A DNA stretch of 64,000 bases from Chloroherpeton thalassium ATCC 35110 (GTDB lineage: Bacteria > Bacteroidota > Chlorobiia > Chlorobiales > Chloroherpetonaceae), in NCBI RefSeq assembly GCF_000020525.1, contig NC_011026.1:2586001-2650000 (forward strand), read 5' to 3'. Shown here piece after piece: positions 1 through 11,064 of this stretch. Position 1 is the first letter of the stretch, and the number at the start of each line of letters is the position of its first letter. The notes beneath the pieces are model-generated. The model ran no database searches, had not been told where the DNA came from, and saw only the letters and a list, made by a program, of their open reading frames with translations. Made by a program: the position numbers and the translations under genes.

Positions 1-1770
1 ATCATTCAAGAGCAAGGCGAGTTCGCTCCCCGAAGGGTTTTGCAAAATGCTGATGCCGCTTTGCTCTGAAAATTTGCCAGAAAGTTCAACTGGAAACCCT
101 TCGATCGCCTTGAGCAAGTTTTGGCTTCGAAGCACTTGCACGGTCATGATTGTGCCTTGTTCTGAGAAAGCGGTGAACTGAATGCCAGTTTCGGCGCCGT
201 TGTTTGCATTGGTGTTTGGGTAAGTCTCGGCGTCGATTTCATTTTTATAAATGGGAGAAAGGTTGCCTTCAAAAAAATAGTCCAGCGGGCTGCCTGATTG
301 TGTGCCGTAGCCGGCGTCGGTTAAGCTATAATCCTCCCCAATGTCGTTCGAGCCGTCGGCCTCTAAAAGCCGAACGCCGTGAACCTCGCCGGCATTGACT
401 TTATTTTCCGCTAATTGATTGTCTATAACGCTCTCATCGATGTGCCAAATGAGAATGCCACCGTCGACTTGGATTTGATTGCCATTGTCGTCTTCAACGA
501 GTCCGGCTGGAATGGTCCAATCGTAGTTGGAACTTGCGATCACATCGCCGTCGAGGGCGGCCGCGCTGTAGAACTCGAAATCATCTTCATCTTTTGTGAA
601 CGTGTCGGTCAGTTCTTGACCGTTGAAATAGCGCGTAATGGTAACGCCGTTTCCTTTGGCGTTGCGATGGCGATTTTCAATGAGAAAATATTCTGTGGAA
701 GAAATAGGTACTTTATAAATCACCGAATCGGGATTTTGGTGCAAGCCTTGCGCGGGCAAGGAAATGACCTCGTCTAAGCTTTGAACAAGAATCGGGTTTG
801 CCCAGCCTAAAAAAATGCGTTCCCACGCGGACGGCTCGGGGGGCAAAATGCCGCTATAATTGAAAATGCCTTCGCCATCGGCCAGGCCAAAACGGCCAAT
901 GCCGCTGCTGCCGTCTTCTGTGTTGAAAAGATCAGGCAGGCCAAGAATGCTCGCAAAACTTGCCGCAGCAAGGCCATTGATTGAAAGCTCCAAAAGCACA
1001 TCGCCGCCGATAGCCTCAATTTCGCGCGATTCCGTCTGAGGCAAAACCGCCGTGTTGGTGATTTTTACGGTGCCATTTTCAACGGAAATGCCGTCGAAGT
1101 CCTCGCCATAGACATTTTGAAGCGTAGCTAAATTGAAGGTAATTGACGGAATGTCGTAAGGCGTGGGATCGACGCCGGTGGATGCAACCATATCTACATC
1201 GCGGCCAATACCGGCATGAAAAATTACAAACGCCTGATATTTCGAAAAGTCGATGTCCGCGCTGCTGGTATCTACCATCTGCCAAACTTCTTTTACCATC
1301 TCAGCCAAGTTGGTCATATCGTCGCTGTCCTTCGGCGGTGCATAGTTGCTCATCGATTGGCTCAGCCGATAAACGGTGTCGGGCACGGTATATTCTATCA
1401 TCAAATTGCCATCGCTAACCGTTTTGAAATAGTGCTGGACAAACTGAAGTTTTCTTTCAAAATAAGAGCAGTTGTGAGGCAAAGGGTCTATGATGTTTTC
1501 GCCGTGTTGGGGTAAAAAATCCAGTCCGTCGAACTGGCCGTTGCCGGTGGTTTTCGAATCATCGTCTTCTTGAAAATCAACCATAACCGCCAAGATGTGA
1601 TAAGTGCCAACAGCCGGCGTGGCCAACGTGGAGCTGGAACTTTGGTTCAGGCGGTGTGAGAGTTTGTAGTTTGAGTCAGGATTTTTCGCATGTGCGTTGG
1701 CAAAAGAGAGGACAAAAATCACGCAAAAAAAGCTCCGAAGAAAGCGATAAAAGCAGGGTTGTTTCGGCAT
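1..1770 (-). CDS. Secreted M6-peptidase-like protein, catalytic motif lost; 3' end beyond the window
   Basis: An open frame runs on the minus strand from an ATG at 1770 off the left edge (590 codons visible, no stop). It starts with a signal peptide (hydrophobic core about residues 8-24, ending near ANAHA). The sequence then follows the M6 (immune inhibitor A-like) metalloprotease layout: a HILAVMVDFQE strand near residue 50, a YFKTVSDGNLMIEY block, then SILGLPDLFNTEDGSSGIG, which matches the family zinc-site region. The family HExxH is replaced by A270-S-F-A-S274, so both zinc histidines and the glutamate are missing and I expect no peptidase activity. A WERIFLGW block follows, as in M6 proteins. 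PorV is encoded directly upstream, so type IX secretion is possible, but the C-terminal sorting domain lies outside the window. Confidence 0.75.
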   Translation of the reverse strand, partial: MPKQPCFYRFLRSFFCVIFVLSFANAHAKNPDSNYKLSHRLNQSSSSTLATPAVGTYHILAVMVDFQEDDDSKTTGNGQFDGLDFLPQHGENIIDPLPHNCSYFERKLQFVQHYFKTVSDGNLMIEYTVPDTVYRLSQSMSNYAPPKDSDDMTNLAEMVKEVWQMVDTSSADIDFSKYQAFVIFHAGIGRDVDMVASTGVDPTPYDIPSITFNLATLQNVYGEDFDGISVENGTVKITNTAVLPQTESREIEAIGGDVLLELSINGLAAASFASILGLPDLFNTEDGSSGIGRFGLADGEGIFNYSGILPPEPSAWERIFLGWANPILVQSLDEVISLPAQGLHQNPDSVIYKVPISSTEYFLIENRHRNAKGNGVTITRYFNGQELTDTFTKDEDDFEFYSAAALDGDVIASSNYDWTIPAGLVEDDNGNQIQVDGGILIWHIDESVIDNQLAENKVNAGEVHGVRLLEADGSNDIGEDYSLTDAGYGTQSGSPLDYFFEGNLSPIYKNEIDAETYPNTNANNGAETGIQFTAFSEQGTIMTVQVLRSQNLLKAIEGFPVELSGKFSEQSGISILQNPSGSELALLLND

Positions 1771-1815
1771 ATTGATGAAAGATGAAAGAAATGGATTGAC
1801 AAGCCGTCACGCGTC

Positions 1816-1856
1816 AGCGTGCTTTCGCTCGTATGGGTGACGAACGGAAGCACGCT
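1816..1856. repeat. Hairpin between porV and the M6-like gene
   Basis: The arms AGCGTGCTTTCG (1816-1827) and CGGAAGCACGCT (1845-1856) pair over 12 positions with one G-T, around a 17-base loop. There is no convincing T tract on either side. It may be a processing or attenuating hairpin, or a small dispersed repeat. Confidence 0.4.
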
Positions 1857-1876
1857 TTCATGTAAAACATTTGCGG

Positions 1877-2980
1877 TTATATACCAGCTTTCGGGAAGTT
1901 AAGCAAGACTGAGAAGCGAACCGTGCCGTCAAGTGGATGGTTTTCTTCAATGGCGCTAAGGTAGCTGAAGTCAACCCCGAAGCTGGAGTAGCGAACGCCA
2001 GCACCGAAGGTCAGATATTTTCTGCCACCATAGTTTGGGTCTTCGTAGAAGTAGCCCGTGCGAAGTGCAAAAAGCGCGGGATGCCCATACCAATACTCAG
2101 CACCGACGCCAAAGGTGAAAGATTCAAGTCCATTGCTCCAAGAGGAAAACATGGCTTCGAAAACGCCATCGGTGGTGTTGTCGTCGTTGCGGGTAACAAG
2201 GAGTTTGTTGAAATCAGCAGCTATCGTCAATTTATTATAATCATCGTCGTAGGCGCGCAGGGCAAATCCAACTTTTAAGTTCGTTGGCAGCGGGTCGGCT
2301 TGGGCTTCGTCGATATAAGTCATTTTAGGGCCAATGTTGGAGATATTCAAGCCAAAGCTGAGGCGGTCGGCAAGATAGCCTGCAAAAACCGGTCGCCACA
2401 TGGTTGCTAAGTCGAAAGAGATGGTCGAGCCAACGCCCGAACCTTCTTCGCTTCCAACCGTGATGTTTTTTTGTGTAAGCGCACTATAAATATAGCGAAT
2501 GGACGCGCCAACCGAGAGATACGGATGAATTCTCACGCCGTAAGCCCCCGTGAGCGCAAACTCGTAACTTTTGAATATGCCTAAATCACGGTTGTCTTCA
2601 TCGCGATAATTAACCTCTCCCAGATCCAAATAGGTAATGCCAAGCCCGAATGTGCCGTAGCCGCGCATGTAGTATTTTGCGCTGAGATAATCATAAAACA
2701 AGTCAGCGTTGAAGGCGGGTAACCAATCGGCATGGGTAAAGTTAACATCTGCACCTTTTTGGAAGCCAAGTCCAGCCGGGTTCCAGTAAATTGCAGAAGC
2801 ATTGTCGGCGATCGCCACGTTAGCTTCTCCCATTCCGTTTGCGCGTGAGTCTGGGCTAATCAGAAGAAAAGGAACGGCTGTTGTAATGGTATTTTGAGCA
2901 TGGGCGCTATTAAATAATAAAAGGCTTGCTACAACAAGGAGAATTTTCTTAGGCGCTTTCAACAACTGCATTGGTCTCAT
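1877..2980 (-). CDS. porV: PorV/PorQ-like outer-membrane protein of type IX secretion
   Basis: This is a 367-residue protein with an N-terminal signal peptide (residues 10-29, ending SAHAQ). It is followed by the family hallmark AVPFLLISPDSRANGMGEA and then NASAIYWNPAGLGF. The rest alternates aromatic and glycine residues as in a FadL-like beta-barrel. In PorV-containing systems the protein receives sorting-domain substrates at the outer membrane and passes them to the attachment machinery. It lies 106 bases upstream of, and co-directional with, the secreted M6-like protein, which may be a client. The ATG at 2980 puts the signal peptide in the right place. Other T9SS components are not in the window, so it could be one of several UPF0164/PorV paralogues. 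Confidence 0.75.
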   Translation of the reverse strand: MRPMQLLKAPKKILLVVASLLLFNSAHAQNTITTAVPFLLISPDSRANGMGEANVAIADNASAIYWNPAGLGFQKGADVNFTHADWLPAFNADLFYDYLSAKYYMRGYGTFGLGITYLDLGEVNYRDEDNRDLGIFKSYEFALTGAYGVRIHPYLSVGASIRYIYSALTQKNITVGSEEGSGVGSTISFDLATMWRPVFAGYLADRLSFGLNISNIGPKMTYIDEAQADPLPTNLKVGFALRAYDDDYNKLTIAADFNKLLVTRNDDNTTDGVFEAMFSSWSNGLESFTFGVGAEYWYGHPALFALRTGYFYEDPNYGGRKYLTFGAGVRYSSFGVDFSYLSAIEENHPLDGTVRFSVLLNFPKAGI

Positions 2981-3626
2981 TGATTTTCGTTAAGTAATAG
3001 TTAGGTGGTGCTAATATATCTAACTTGCTTTTAGATTTTCAAGGTCTGTTTTTAAACCCTCAGAGAGCCTTCAAGCGCGAAAAAAATTGTGCTCAGCGGC
3101 CACCATTTCAACTTATCAGAGAAGCCGGAATATATAAATCAATTTGCCCGACAACCAAAAAATCTTGTAAGAATTATAATGCTTATGCGCATTGCAATTG
3201 GGGTTTTTTTGAAAATAACCGTACCTTTAAAGCCCCCAAAAAATATGCTGAGGTTTATCACCGATTTAGTTAAATGCAGTGAGTTTGGTTGAACATGAAA
3301 AGGTTGCTCTACACGTCTTCAAGAACGCACATCAAGGATGAAAAAAAATACCTGTTTGTATTTCTTTCAGGATAAAGCATGGATTCCAGCACCGGAATGT
3401 ATGTTTACTGTTTTTTTGAACAAAACGGATAAAATTTGCATCATGTTAAACTTAACTTTATTTTAAAATACCGTGTGTTCAACGATTTTTTTTAAAATGA
3501 AGAGAGAGATTTCTTTGGAAAGATAGGGTGTGAAAGAAAATTGCCTTAGTTTGTTAGAAATAAGATACATATTTGTAGAAAAAGCTTGTTGAATGAGTTT
3601 TGCAAGAACAAGACCTTAAAAGAGAT
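2981..3626. other. Divergent intergenic region, porV / gltB
   Basis: This is 646 bases of AT-rich DNA between the divergent starts of porV and gltB, and must hold promoters for both. I see no convincing gene, structured RNA or long repeat. The short frames on the plus strand (3025-3292) have no recognisable content. Confidence 0.5.
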
Positions 3627-6600
3627 ATGAAGATTAATCGCGCTCAAGGCTTATATGACCCCCAGTTTGAACATGATTCCTGCGGTGTCGGGTTTGTTGT
3701 TAATATGAAAGGCAAAAAATCCAACGACATCGTCAAAAAAGGATTGCAAATCCTTGTCCGGCTGAGCCATCGCGGCGCCTGTGGCTGTGAAGAAAATACC
3801 GGCGACGGCGCAGGAATGCTCATGCAAATTCCACATGAATTTTTTGCGGAAGTTTGCGCCCCAAAGTTTGAATTGCCAACCGCCGGCGAATATGCGGTTG
3901 GGATGGTCTTTTTGCCGCCAGAGAGAGTGAAACGACGGGAAATTGAGGATATTTGCTCCGAAATTATCCAAGCTGAAGGTCAGCGGCTGATTGGGTGGCG
4001 AACTGTTCCCACCAACAACGAGTCGCTTGGCGAAACCGCAAAACTGCAAGAACCTTTGGTTCGTCAAGTTTTTATCGGAAAAGGCGTAGGCGTGAAGTCT
4101 GCAGCGGACTTTGAGCGCAAGCTGTATATCATTCGCCGCCGAATTACCAAGAGCATTGTTTATTCGGGCATTTTGGGCAGCGACTTTTTTTACTTTTCCA
4201 GCCTTTCGTCAAAAACAGTTGCCTACAAAGGCATGTTGATGCCCGAGCAGCTTGAGGCGTATTTCCCGGAATTAACTCATCCAAGAATGGAGAGCGCACT
4301 TGCAATGGTGCACTCACGCTTCAGCACAAACACTTTCCCGAGCTGGGATCGTTCGCAGCCGTTCCGTTATGTGGCGCATAACGGCGAAATCAACACCTTG
4401 CGCGGCAATGTGAATTGGATGCGCGCGCGCGAAGCCGTTCTCAAGTCCAAGCTCTTCAAAAAAGATATAGAAAAAATTAAGCCGATTATTCTCACCGACG
4501 GCAGTGATTCTTCGATGTTCGATAACGCCTTTGAATTCTTGGTTCTTTCAGGGCGATCGATGGCTCATGCGGCCATGATGATGATTCCAGAGCCTTGGTC
4601 GAATCATGAGGGCATGTCGGAAGAGCGTAAGGCATTTTATGAATATCACAGTTGCTTGATGGAGCCGTGGGATGGCCCGGCAAGCATCGCCTTTACCGAT
4701 GGCGAACAAATCGGTGCGTTGCTCGATCGAAACGGTCTGCGTCCGTCGCGCTACTATGTCACCAAAGACGACATGGTGATTATGGCTTCCGAAGTCGGTG
4801 TTGTAGAAGTGGAACCGGAAAATGTCTTGCACAAAGGGCGTTTGCAGCCGGGGCGCATGTTCCTCATCGATACCAAACAAGGCCGAATTATTTCCGATGA
4901 GGAAATCAAAGATCAAATCGTCAAGGAGCATCCTTATAAGAAATGGCTTGACGAAAATCTTGTTAGAATTGAGAATTTGCCGGAGGTCCCTGTGGTTGAA
5001 CAACCGACACACCACACGGTATTGGTTCGCCAAAAAGCTTTTGGCTATACCCAAGAAGATTTAAACATCATGCTTGCCCCGATGGCCAAAAACGCCATCG
5101 AGCCAATTGGCGCAATGGGCAATGATACGCCGCTTGCGGTTCTTTCCGAAAAGCCGCAGCTCATGTATAATTATTTTAAGCAGCAATTTGCTCAGGTCAC
5201 CAACCCGCCGATTGATTCCATTCGCGAGGAAATCATCACATCGACCGAAACAACCATCGGCTCAGAAGGCAACTTGCTTGATCCGCAGCCCGAAAACAGC
5301 CGGATGATTAAACTCAAATCGCCGGTGCTTTCGAACGAGGATCTCGAGAAGCTTCGCCGGATCAACCGCCCGGGCTTCAAGTCCGAGACTTTGCCGATTG
5401 TTTATGATGTCAAAGGTGGCGGTGAAGCGTTGGAAAATGCGCTCGAAGAACTTTTTGAAAAAGCTGATAAAGCGATTGCGGACGGGGTGAATATTATCAT
5501 TCTTTCCGACAAATGGTTGCTAACACCAGAAAAAGCTGCGATTCCAGCAATGCTGGCGGTTTCCGGTTTGCACCATCATTTGATTCGTCAAGGCACGCGC
5601 ACCAAAGTTGGCATCGTGCTTGAATCCGGTGAGCCGCGCGAGGTGCATCATTTTGCGCTTTTGACCGGCTACGGCGTCGGCGCGGTCAATCCGTATCTTG
5701 TCTTTGAAACGCTCAAAGAGTTAATCAATACCGGACAACTGACCGATGTCGATTATGAACATGCCGTAAAAAATTACGGCAAAGCCATTGTGAAAGGCAT
5801 CGTCAAGACGATGGCGAAAATGGGTATTTCAACCATTCAAAGCTATCGCGGCGCACAAATTTTTGAAGCAGTTGGCTTGAACTCCGAAGTCATTGATAAA
5901 TATTTTGCTTGGACAGCTTCCCGCGTGGAGGGTATCGGCATGGAGGAAATTGCCAAGGAAGCTCAAATTCGCCATGAAAAGGCATTTCCGAGCCGCGAAG
6001 GCGCGGAGGAACTGCTCGAAGCCGGCGGCAATTTCAAATGGCGCAAAGACGGCGAACGGCATTTGTTCAACCCGATGACGATTCATTTGCTCCAAAAAGC
6101 TTGTCGCGTCGGCAGCTACGATGTGTTCAAAGAATATGCGGGACTGATCAATAACCAAGCAAAAAGTCTTTACACGCTGCGTGGTCTGCTCGAGATGAAA
6201 CCGGCAGCAGAGCCGATTCCGCTTGAGGAAGTCGAATCCGCCGAATCGATTATGAAGCGATTCAAAACCGGCGCCATGTCCTTCGGCTCCATCAGCAAAG
6301 AGGCACACGAGACGCTGGCCGTTGCGATGAACCGACTCGGCGGCAAAAGTAACACCGGCGAGGGCGGCGAAGATCCGTCGCGCTTCACACCTGAAGACAA
6401 TGGCGATTCGAAAAATAGCGCCATTAAGCAGGTCGCTTCCGGTCGATTCGGCGTCACGAGCCATTACTTGGTAAACGCGAAAGAAATTCAGATTAAAATG
6501 GCGCAGGGCGCAAAGCCCGGCGAAGGCGGCCAGCTTCCGGGACCGAAGGTGTATCCTTGGGTCGCCAAAGTGCGCCACTCAACGCCCGGCGTGGGGCTGA

Positions 6601-8216
6601 TTTCGCCGCCGCCGCACCACGATATTTATTCCATTGAAGACCTCGCGGAACTTATCCACGATTTGAAAAATGCCAACCGCGACGCGCGAATTTCCGTCAA
6701 GCTTGTTTCGGAAGTGGGCGTCGGAACGGTTGCGGCAGGCGTTGCCAAAGCGCACGCCGATGTGGTTCTCATCAGCGGCTACGACGGCGGCACGGGCGCG
6801 TCGCCGCTTTCGAGCATCAAAAATGCAGGCATGCCTTGGGAACTCGGCCTTGCCGAAACGCATCAAACACTTTTGATTAATAACCTCAGAAGCCGCATCA
6901 CGGTTGAAGCGGACGGCCAGATGAAAACCGGTCGGGATGTGGCGATTGCCGCGTTGCTCGGCGCGGAGGAATTCGGTTTTGCAACCGCCCCGCTCGTGGT
7001 GATGGGCTGCGTGATGATGCGCGTTTGCCACAACAACACGTGCCCCGTCGGTGTTGCCACGCAAGACCCTGAATTGAGAAAGAAATTCAAAGGTCAACCG
7101 GAGCATGTCGTCAATTTCATGCGCTATGTGGCCGAAGAAATGCGCGAATACATGGCGCAGATGGGCTTTAGAACCGTCACCGAGATGATCGGTCGCACCG
7201 ACCGGCTCGAGATGACGAAAGCCATCGAGCATTGGAAGGCCAAAGGGTTGGATTTAACCAGAATGCTCTATCAGCCGGAAGTTCCAGAAAACGTCGGCAA
7301 CTACTGCCAAATTTCGCAAAATCACGGCATTCAAGATTCGCTGGATGTGAAAATGTTGCTCAAGATTTGCGAAGGCGCACTGAAGCGCGGCGAAAAAGTC
7401 CACAGCACCTTGCCGATTGAAAATATCAATCGCGTGGTGGGCACGATTCTCGGCTCGGAGATTTCCAAGAAATACGGCGCGAAAGGTTTGCCGGAAGACA
7501 CCATTCATTTGCACTTCAAAGGTTCGGCAGGCCAAAGCTTCGGCGCGTTTGTCCCGAACGGCGTCACGCTGGAGCTTGAAGGCGACGCAAACGACTATAC
7601 CGGCAAAGGCTTGTCCGGCGGGAAAATGATTATTTATCCGCCAGCTGGATCGACATTTGTACCGGAAGAAAACATCATCGTGGGCAATGTGTCGTTCTAC
7701 GGCGCAACGAGCGGTGAGGCGTACATTCGCGGCATGGCGGGCGAGCGTTTCTGCGTGCGCAACAGCGGTGTTCATGCGGTGGTTGAGGCCGTCGGCGATC
7801 ATGGTTGCGAATATATGACCGGTGGAAAGGTCGTCATTTTGGGTGGCACCGGACGCAACTTCGCGGCGGGCATGTCGGGCGGTGTCGCCTACGTGCTTGA
7901 CATGGCCGGCGATTTCCATACCCGTTGCAACATGCAAATGGTCGATTTAGAAAAAATCGAGACTGCTGAAGAAAGCGAAGAAGTTCGTCAAATGGTCGAG
8001 CGCCATGCGAAATATACCAAGAGCGCGAAGGCGAAAAACTTGCTCTCGCTTTGGGAAGATATTGCGCCGAAATTTGTCAAGGTGATGCCGAGAGACTACA
8101 AACGGGCGCTTGAAGCGATGGAGCGTGTGAAAGCGCAAGGCGTGGAAGGCGATGAGGCCGTCATGATGGCGTTTGAAGAAAACGCCCGCGACGTCTCCAG
8201 AGTCTCCGGCAACTAA
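3627..8216 (+). CDS. gltB: Glutamate synthase large subunit
   Basis: The large subunit releases ammonia from glutamine and transfers it to 2-oxoglutarate to make glutamate. The protein has 1529 residues from the ATG at 3627; a TTG at 3600 would add nine residues with no homology support. The nucleophile cysteine of the class II amidotransferase follows a short propeptide ([10 protein letters not shown]19). The central domain precedes the FMN synthase domain, where [16 protein letters not shown] gives the 3Fe-4S cysteines near residues 1128, 1134 and 1139. The C-terminal GXGXG helix domain is present ([21 protein letters not shown]). Length and order match bacterial NADPH-GOGAT alpha subunits. 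gltD follows 166 bases downstream, making a gltBD unit. Confidence 0.97.
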   Translation: MKINRAQGLYDPQFEHDSCGVGFVVNMKGKKSNDIVKKGLQILVRLSHRGACGCEENTGDGAGMLMQIPHEFFAEVCAPKFELPTAGEYAVGMVFLPPERVKRREIEDICSEIIQAEGQRLIGWRTVPTNNESLGETAKLQEPLVRQVFIGKGVGVKSAADFERKLYIIRRRITKSIVYSGILGSDFFYFSSLSSKTVAYKGMLMPEQLEAYFPELTHPRMESALAMVHSRFSTNTFPSWDRSQPFRYVAHNGEINTLRGNVNWMRAREAVLKSKLFKKDIEKIKPIILTDGSDSSMFDNAFEFLVLSGRSMAHAAMMMIPEPWSNHEGMSEERKAFYEYHSCLMEPWDGPASIAFTDGEQIGALLDRNGLRPSRYYVTKDDMVIMASEVGVVEVEPENVLHKGRLQPGRMFLIDTKQGRIISDEEIKDQIVKEHPYKKWLDENLVRIENLPEVPVVEQPTHHTVLVRQKAFGYTQEDLNIMLAPMAKNAIEPIGAMGNDTPLAVLSEKPQLMYNYFKQQFAQVTNPPIDSIREEIITSTETTIGSEGNLLDPQPENSRMIKLKSPVLSNEDLEKLRRINRPGFKSETLPIVYDVKGGGEALENALEELFEKADKAIADGVNIIILSDKWLLTPEKAAIPAMLAVSGLHHHLIRQGTRTKVGIVLESGEPREVHHFALLTGYGVGAVNPYLVFETLKELINTGQLTDVDYEHAVKNYGKAIVKGIVKTMAKMGISTIQSYRGAQIFEAVGLNSEVIDKYFAWTASRVEGIGMEEIAKEAQIRHEKAFPSREGAEELLEAGGNFKWRKDGERHLFNPMTIHLLQKACRVGSYDVFKEYAGLINNQAKSLYTLRGLLEMKPAAEPIPLEEVESAESIMKRFKTGAMSFGSISKEAHETLAVAMNRLGGKSNTGEGGEDPSRFTPEDNGDSKNSAIKQVASGRFGVTSHYLVNAKEIQIKMAQGAKPGEGGQLPGPKVYPWVAKVRHSTPGVGLISPPPHHDIYSIEDLAELIHDLKNANRDARISVKLVSEVGVGTVAAGVAKAHADVVLISGYDGGTGASPLSSIKNAGMPWELGLAETHQTLLINNLRSRITVEADGQMKTGRDVAIAALLGAEEFGFATAPLVVMGCVMMRVCHNNTCPVGVATQDPELRKKFKGQPEHVVNFMRYVAEEMREYMAQMGFRTVTEMIGRTDRLEMTKAIEHWKAKGLDLTRMLYQPEVPENVGNYCQISQNHGIQDSLDVKMLLKICEGALKRGEKVHSTLPIENINRVVGTILGSEISKKYGAKGLPEDTIHLHFKGSAGQSFGAFVPNGVTLELEGDANDYTGKGLSGGKMIIYPPAGSTFVPEENIIVGNVSFYGATSGEAYIRGMAGERFCVRNSGVHAVVEAVGDHGCEYMTGGKVVILGGTGRNFAAGMSGGVAYVLDMAGDFHTRCNMQMVDLEKIETAEESEEVRQMVERHAKYTKSAKAKNLLSLWEDIAPKFVKVMPRDYKRALEAMERVKAQGVEGDEAVMMAFEENARDVSRVSGN

Positions 8217-8227
8217 TTGTTTAACTG

Positions 8228-8270
8228 CGTGTCGGATTTCGTCTCCGCTCAATCCGACACGTGATTTTTA
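8228..8270 (+). terminator. Hairpin with short T tract between gltB and gltD
   Basis: A perfect 11-base-pair stem (CGTGTCGGATT 8228-8238 with AATCCGACACG 8251-8261) is followed by ATTTTTA. It lies between co-directional gltB and gltD, so it probably acts as a partial terminator or as a 3' stability element for gltB mRNA. A second small palindrome (AGCCT...AAGGCT, about 8287-8311) follows. Confidence 0.55.
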
Positions 8271-8382
8271 CCTGCGAAATACTTTGTCAGCCTGAGCGGA
8301 GACGAAGGCTGGTAACGTAAGCATTTGCTTTTGTAGCAGAGACAAAAATTATAAGTTCCAAAAATCGCAAGAATTAAGAGAA

Positions 8383-9861
8383 ATGGGGAAACCAACCGGA
8401 TTTATGGAGTTCAAACGGGAGATACCCGTTGATAGAGAACCTTTGGAGCGCATAAAAGATTGGAATGAATTTCACGAGCACATGTCCACTGAAGACCGCC
8501 AGTCTCAAGGCGCTCGCTGCATGGATTGTGGCACACCGTTTTGCCACACCGGCATGTTGCTTTCGGGTATGGCAAGCGGCTGTCCGATAAATAATTTGAT
8601 TCCCGAGTGGAACGACTTGGTTTATAAAGGGCTTTGGCAAGACGCGCTCGAGCGTCTTTTGAAGACGAACAACTTCCCTGAATTTACGGGACGCGTTTGT
8701 CCTGCGCCATGTGAAGGTTCTTGTGTGTTGGGGCTGATCGAGCCGCCAGTGACAATTAAAAACAACGAATGTTCCATCATCGATCGCGCGTTTGAAGAAA
8801 ACCGCATGGTGCCCGCGCCGCCAAAAAATCGCACGGGCAAAAAAGTGGCCGTTGTGGGTTCAGGGCCTGCCGGGCTTTCTTGCGCTGCGCAGCTTAACAA
8901 GGCTGGCCACAGCGTCACCGTCTTTGAGCGTGCCGATAGAGTCGGCGGGCTTTTGATGTACGGCATTCCGAATATGAAGCTGGATAAAAAGGAAGTCGTT
9001 TTGCGCCGAATTAAGCTCATGGAAGCCGAAGGCGTGGAGTTTAAAACAAGTGTTGACGTCGGAAAAGATTTTCCGGCAGAAAACTTGCTAAAGGATTTTG
9101 ACGCGGCGGTTTTGTGCTGCGGTTCAACCAAGCCGCGCGATTTGGCCATCGACGGGCGTTCGCTCAACGGCGTTCACTTTGCGATGGAATATCTCACAGC
9201 AAGCACCAAAGCGTTGCTCGATGGCACTGAGCCGGAAATTTCAGCCGAAGGGAAAAATGTCATTGTCATCGGTGGCGGCGACACCGGAACGGACTGCGTC
9301 GGAACGGCTTTGCGCCAAAAATGCAAAAGCGTGGTTCAGCTTGAAATCATGCCGAAACCGCCGCTCGAACGAGCCAACGATAATCCTTGGCCGGAATGGC
9401 CGAAGGTCTATAAAATGGACTACGGTCAAGAGGAAGCCGCAGCGGTTCAGGGCGAAGACCCGCGCCAATATTGCACCATGACAAGTAAATTTTTGGGCGA
9501 TGACAATGGCAATGTCAAAGAAGCGCATACGGTGCAAGGTGAATGGATCACTTTTGAAGACGGACGCAAAACATTGAAGGTGATTCCAGGAACGGAAAAG
9601 ATTTACGAGGTCGATTTGGTGCTGCTTGCGATGGGCTTCATCGGGCCGGAAGATGTGTTGCTCGAATCGCTTGGTGTTGAACGCGATGGGCGAACCAATG
9701 CCAAAGCCGAGTATGGTAAGTTTGCTACAAGCGTGCCGGGCGTTTTTGCCGCCGGTGACATGCGTCGCGGACAAAGCCTCGTCGTTTGGGCGATTAACGA
9801 AGGTCGTGCTGCTGCCCGCGAATGCGACCGATACCTGATGGGCGAGACGGTTTTACCGTAA
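8383..9861 (+). CDS. gltD: Glutamate synthase small subunit
   Basis: This 492-residue NADPH-dependent beta subunit supplies electrons to GltB through FAD and iron-sulfur clusters. The N-terminal cysteines sit in [20 protein letters not shown] and [12 protein letters not shown] (residues about 45-110). They are followed by the FAD dinucleotide fold [13 protein letters not shown] and a second, NADPH-binding GxGxxG motif in [14 protein letters not shown] closing FAD motif, [19 protein letters not shown], is near the C terminus. The ATG at 8383 has a purine-rich AAGAGA upstream. It is the second gene of gltBD and is followed by a strong terminator. Confidence 0.97.
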   Translation: MGKPTGFMEFKREIPVDREPLERIKDWNEFHEHMSTEDRQSQGARCMDCGTPFCHTGMLLSGMASGCPINNLIPEWNDLVYKGLWQDALERLLKTNNFPEFTGRVCPAPCEGSCVLGLIEPPVTIKNNECSIIDRAFEENRMVPAPPKNRTGKKVAVVGSGPAGLSCAAQLNKAGHSVTVFERADRVGGLLMYGIPNMKLDKKEVVLRRIKLMEAEGVEFKTSVDVGKDFPAENLLKDFDAAVLCCGSTKPRDLAIDGRSLNGVHFAMEYLTASTKALLDGTEPEISAEGKNVIVIGGGDTGTDCVGTALRQKCKSVVQLEIMPKPPLERANDNPWPEWPKVYKMDYGQEEAAAVQGEDPRQYCTMTSKFLGDDNGNVKEAHTVQGEWITFEDGRKTLKVIPGTEKIYEVDLVLLAMGFIGPEDVLLESLGVERDGRTNAKAEYGKFATSVPGVFAAGDMRRGQSLVVWAINEGRAAARECDRYLMGETVLP

Positions 9862-9888
9862 GACAGTTTTTATTGGGAAATCAGAATG

Positions 9889-9914
9889 GGCAAGTTTTCG
9901 AACTTGCCTTTTTT
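9889..9914 (+). terminator. Rho-independent terminator of gltBD
   Basis: An eight-base-pair stem, GGCAAGTT/AACTTGCC, with a TTCG tetraloop is followed at once by a run of six T. It lies 28 bases after the gltD stop codon. Confidence 0.92.
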
Positions 9915-10011
9915 GTTTCGAGCGATTTTTCATCGTATGAAATAACGTTAGCCAGCAAGCTGTTATATTTGAAATCGTTCGCTTCTTTTGTCAAGTAAAA
10001 ACAGCAACAAG

Positions 10012-10926
10012 ATGAAAATCGTCAATCCGCTTTACGATAGAGCGTTTAAGTATTTGATGGAAAACGACAAGTTCGCCAAGCGAATATTGTCGGTGATATT
10101 GGACACGGAAGTCGAAGAAGTTGCCTTGGCGCAGCAAGAAACGTTATTTCCCGATGAAAAGCGCCGTTTGACGCTGTTCCGGTTGGATTTCAAAGCGGTG
10201 ATAAAAGAGCCGGATGGCAGCCGAAAAACGGTGTTGATAGAATTGCAAAAATCGAAGTTCTCAACGGATATACAGCGATTTAGAAACTATCTCGGAGCAA
10301 ATTACATTACGAGAGCGAGTCGCAAGGAAGATGGCGAGAATGAGGAGCGGCAAGCGGAATATCACGCGTCGTATCCGATCATCACGATATACTTGTTGGG
10401 ATATAATTTGCAGGACTTGCCGTATATGGCGGTGCGAGTGAATCGGGAAGTAATCAATTCGGTAAGCAAGGAGCGGTTGGAGGTAAAAAGCTTTTTCGTA
10501 GAGCATTTAACGCATGAGTCGCACATTATTCAGGTGAGGCGGTTGCCGGAGAAGCGGCGAACGAGATTGGAGAGATTTTTGACATTGTTTAACCAAAAAT
10601 GGGTAACGGAAGACGGCTACATACTGGACTTGCGCGAGACGCCGGAAGAATTTGCGGACATGGCGGAATATTTGCGAAGTCCGTTGATGGACGATGAGTT
10701 CAGGCGTAACCTGAGAGTGGAGGAAGAAATAGATTTCATATTTGACGAACAGGAAGCGAAGTATTTGAAAAAGATTGCCGAAGCGGAAAAGAAAGCGGAG
10801 GAAGAGCGCATGCAAAAAGAATCCCTTGCGAAAAAGTTAGCGCAACAAATGAAAAAGTTTGGGGCAAGTGAGGAAGAAATTCAAAAGGAAACCGGACTTT
10901 CACGCGAGGAAATTCGAAATTTGTAA
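10012..10926 (+). CDS. Rpn-family PD-(D/E)XK nuclease (transposase-like)
   Basis: This 304-residue protein begins MKIVNPLYDRAFKYLME, the typical start of the Rpn/YhgA-like family (PD-(D/E)XK nuclease family transposase). The ATG at 10012 is preferred over a TTG at 9988 for that reason. The nuclease core is visible as LDFKAVIKE followed by VLIELQKSK (the D and ExQ positions), and RFRNYLGANYITR follows. The C terminus is a charged coiled coil ending in a SEEEIQKETGLSREEIRNL segment seen in multicopy versions of the family. Rpn proteins are DNA endonucleases tied to RecA-independent recombination and are often mobile. I see no terminal inverted repeats or target-site duplication here, so mobility of this copy is unproven. 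Confidence 0.8.
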   Translation: MKIVNPLYDRAFKYLMENDKFAKRILSVILDTEVEEVALAQQETLFPDEKRRLTLFRLDFKAVIKEPDGSRKTVLIELQKSKFSTDIQRFRNYLGANYITRASRKEDGENEERQAEYHASYPIITIYLLGYNLQDLPYMAVRVNREVINSVSKERLEVKSFFVEHLTHESHIIQVRRLPEKRRTRLERFLTLFNQKWVTEDGYILDLRETPEEFADMAEYLRSPLMDDEFRRNLRVEEEIDFIFDEQEAKYLKKIAEAEKKAEEERMQKESLAKKLAQQMKKFGASEEEIQKETGLSREEIRNL

Positions 10927-11064
10927 ATATCAGTATTAATTTGAGAAAAATAGTGCTATTTGTGTGGTGACTTGCGCTGCTGGAAATTTCGTTCCAGCGA
11001 TGTGTTGAAATGATGATTGGTTGAATGATAACATAAGGATCGGCTAAGTTTAATTTTGGAATCC

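Noticed and set aside
5829-6578. A 249-codon minus-strand frame inside gltB, with others at 6579-7232 and 7254-7937
   Set aside because: They lie antisense to strongly conserved GltB sequence and show only R/H/A-rich shadow composition.
10012-10926. Complete insertion sequence around the Rpn-type gene
   Set aside because: I found no terminal inverted repeats or target duplication; the left flank is the gltBD terminator.
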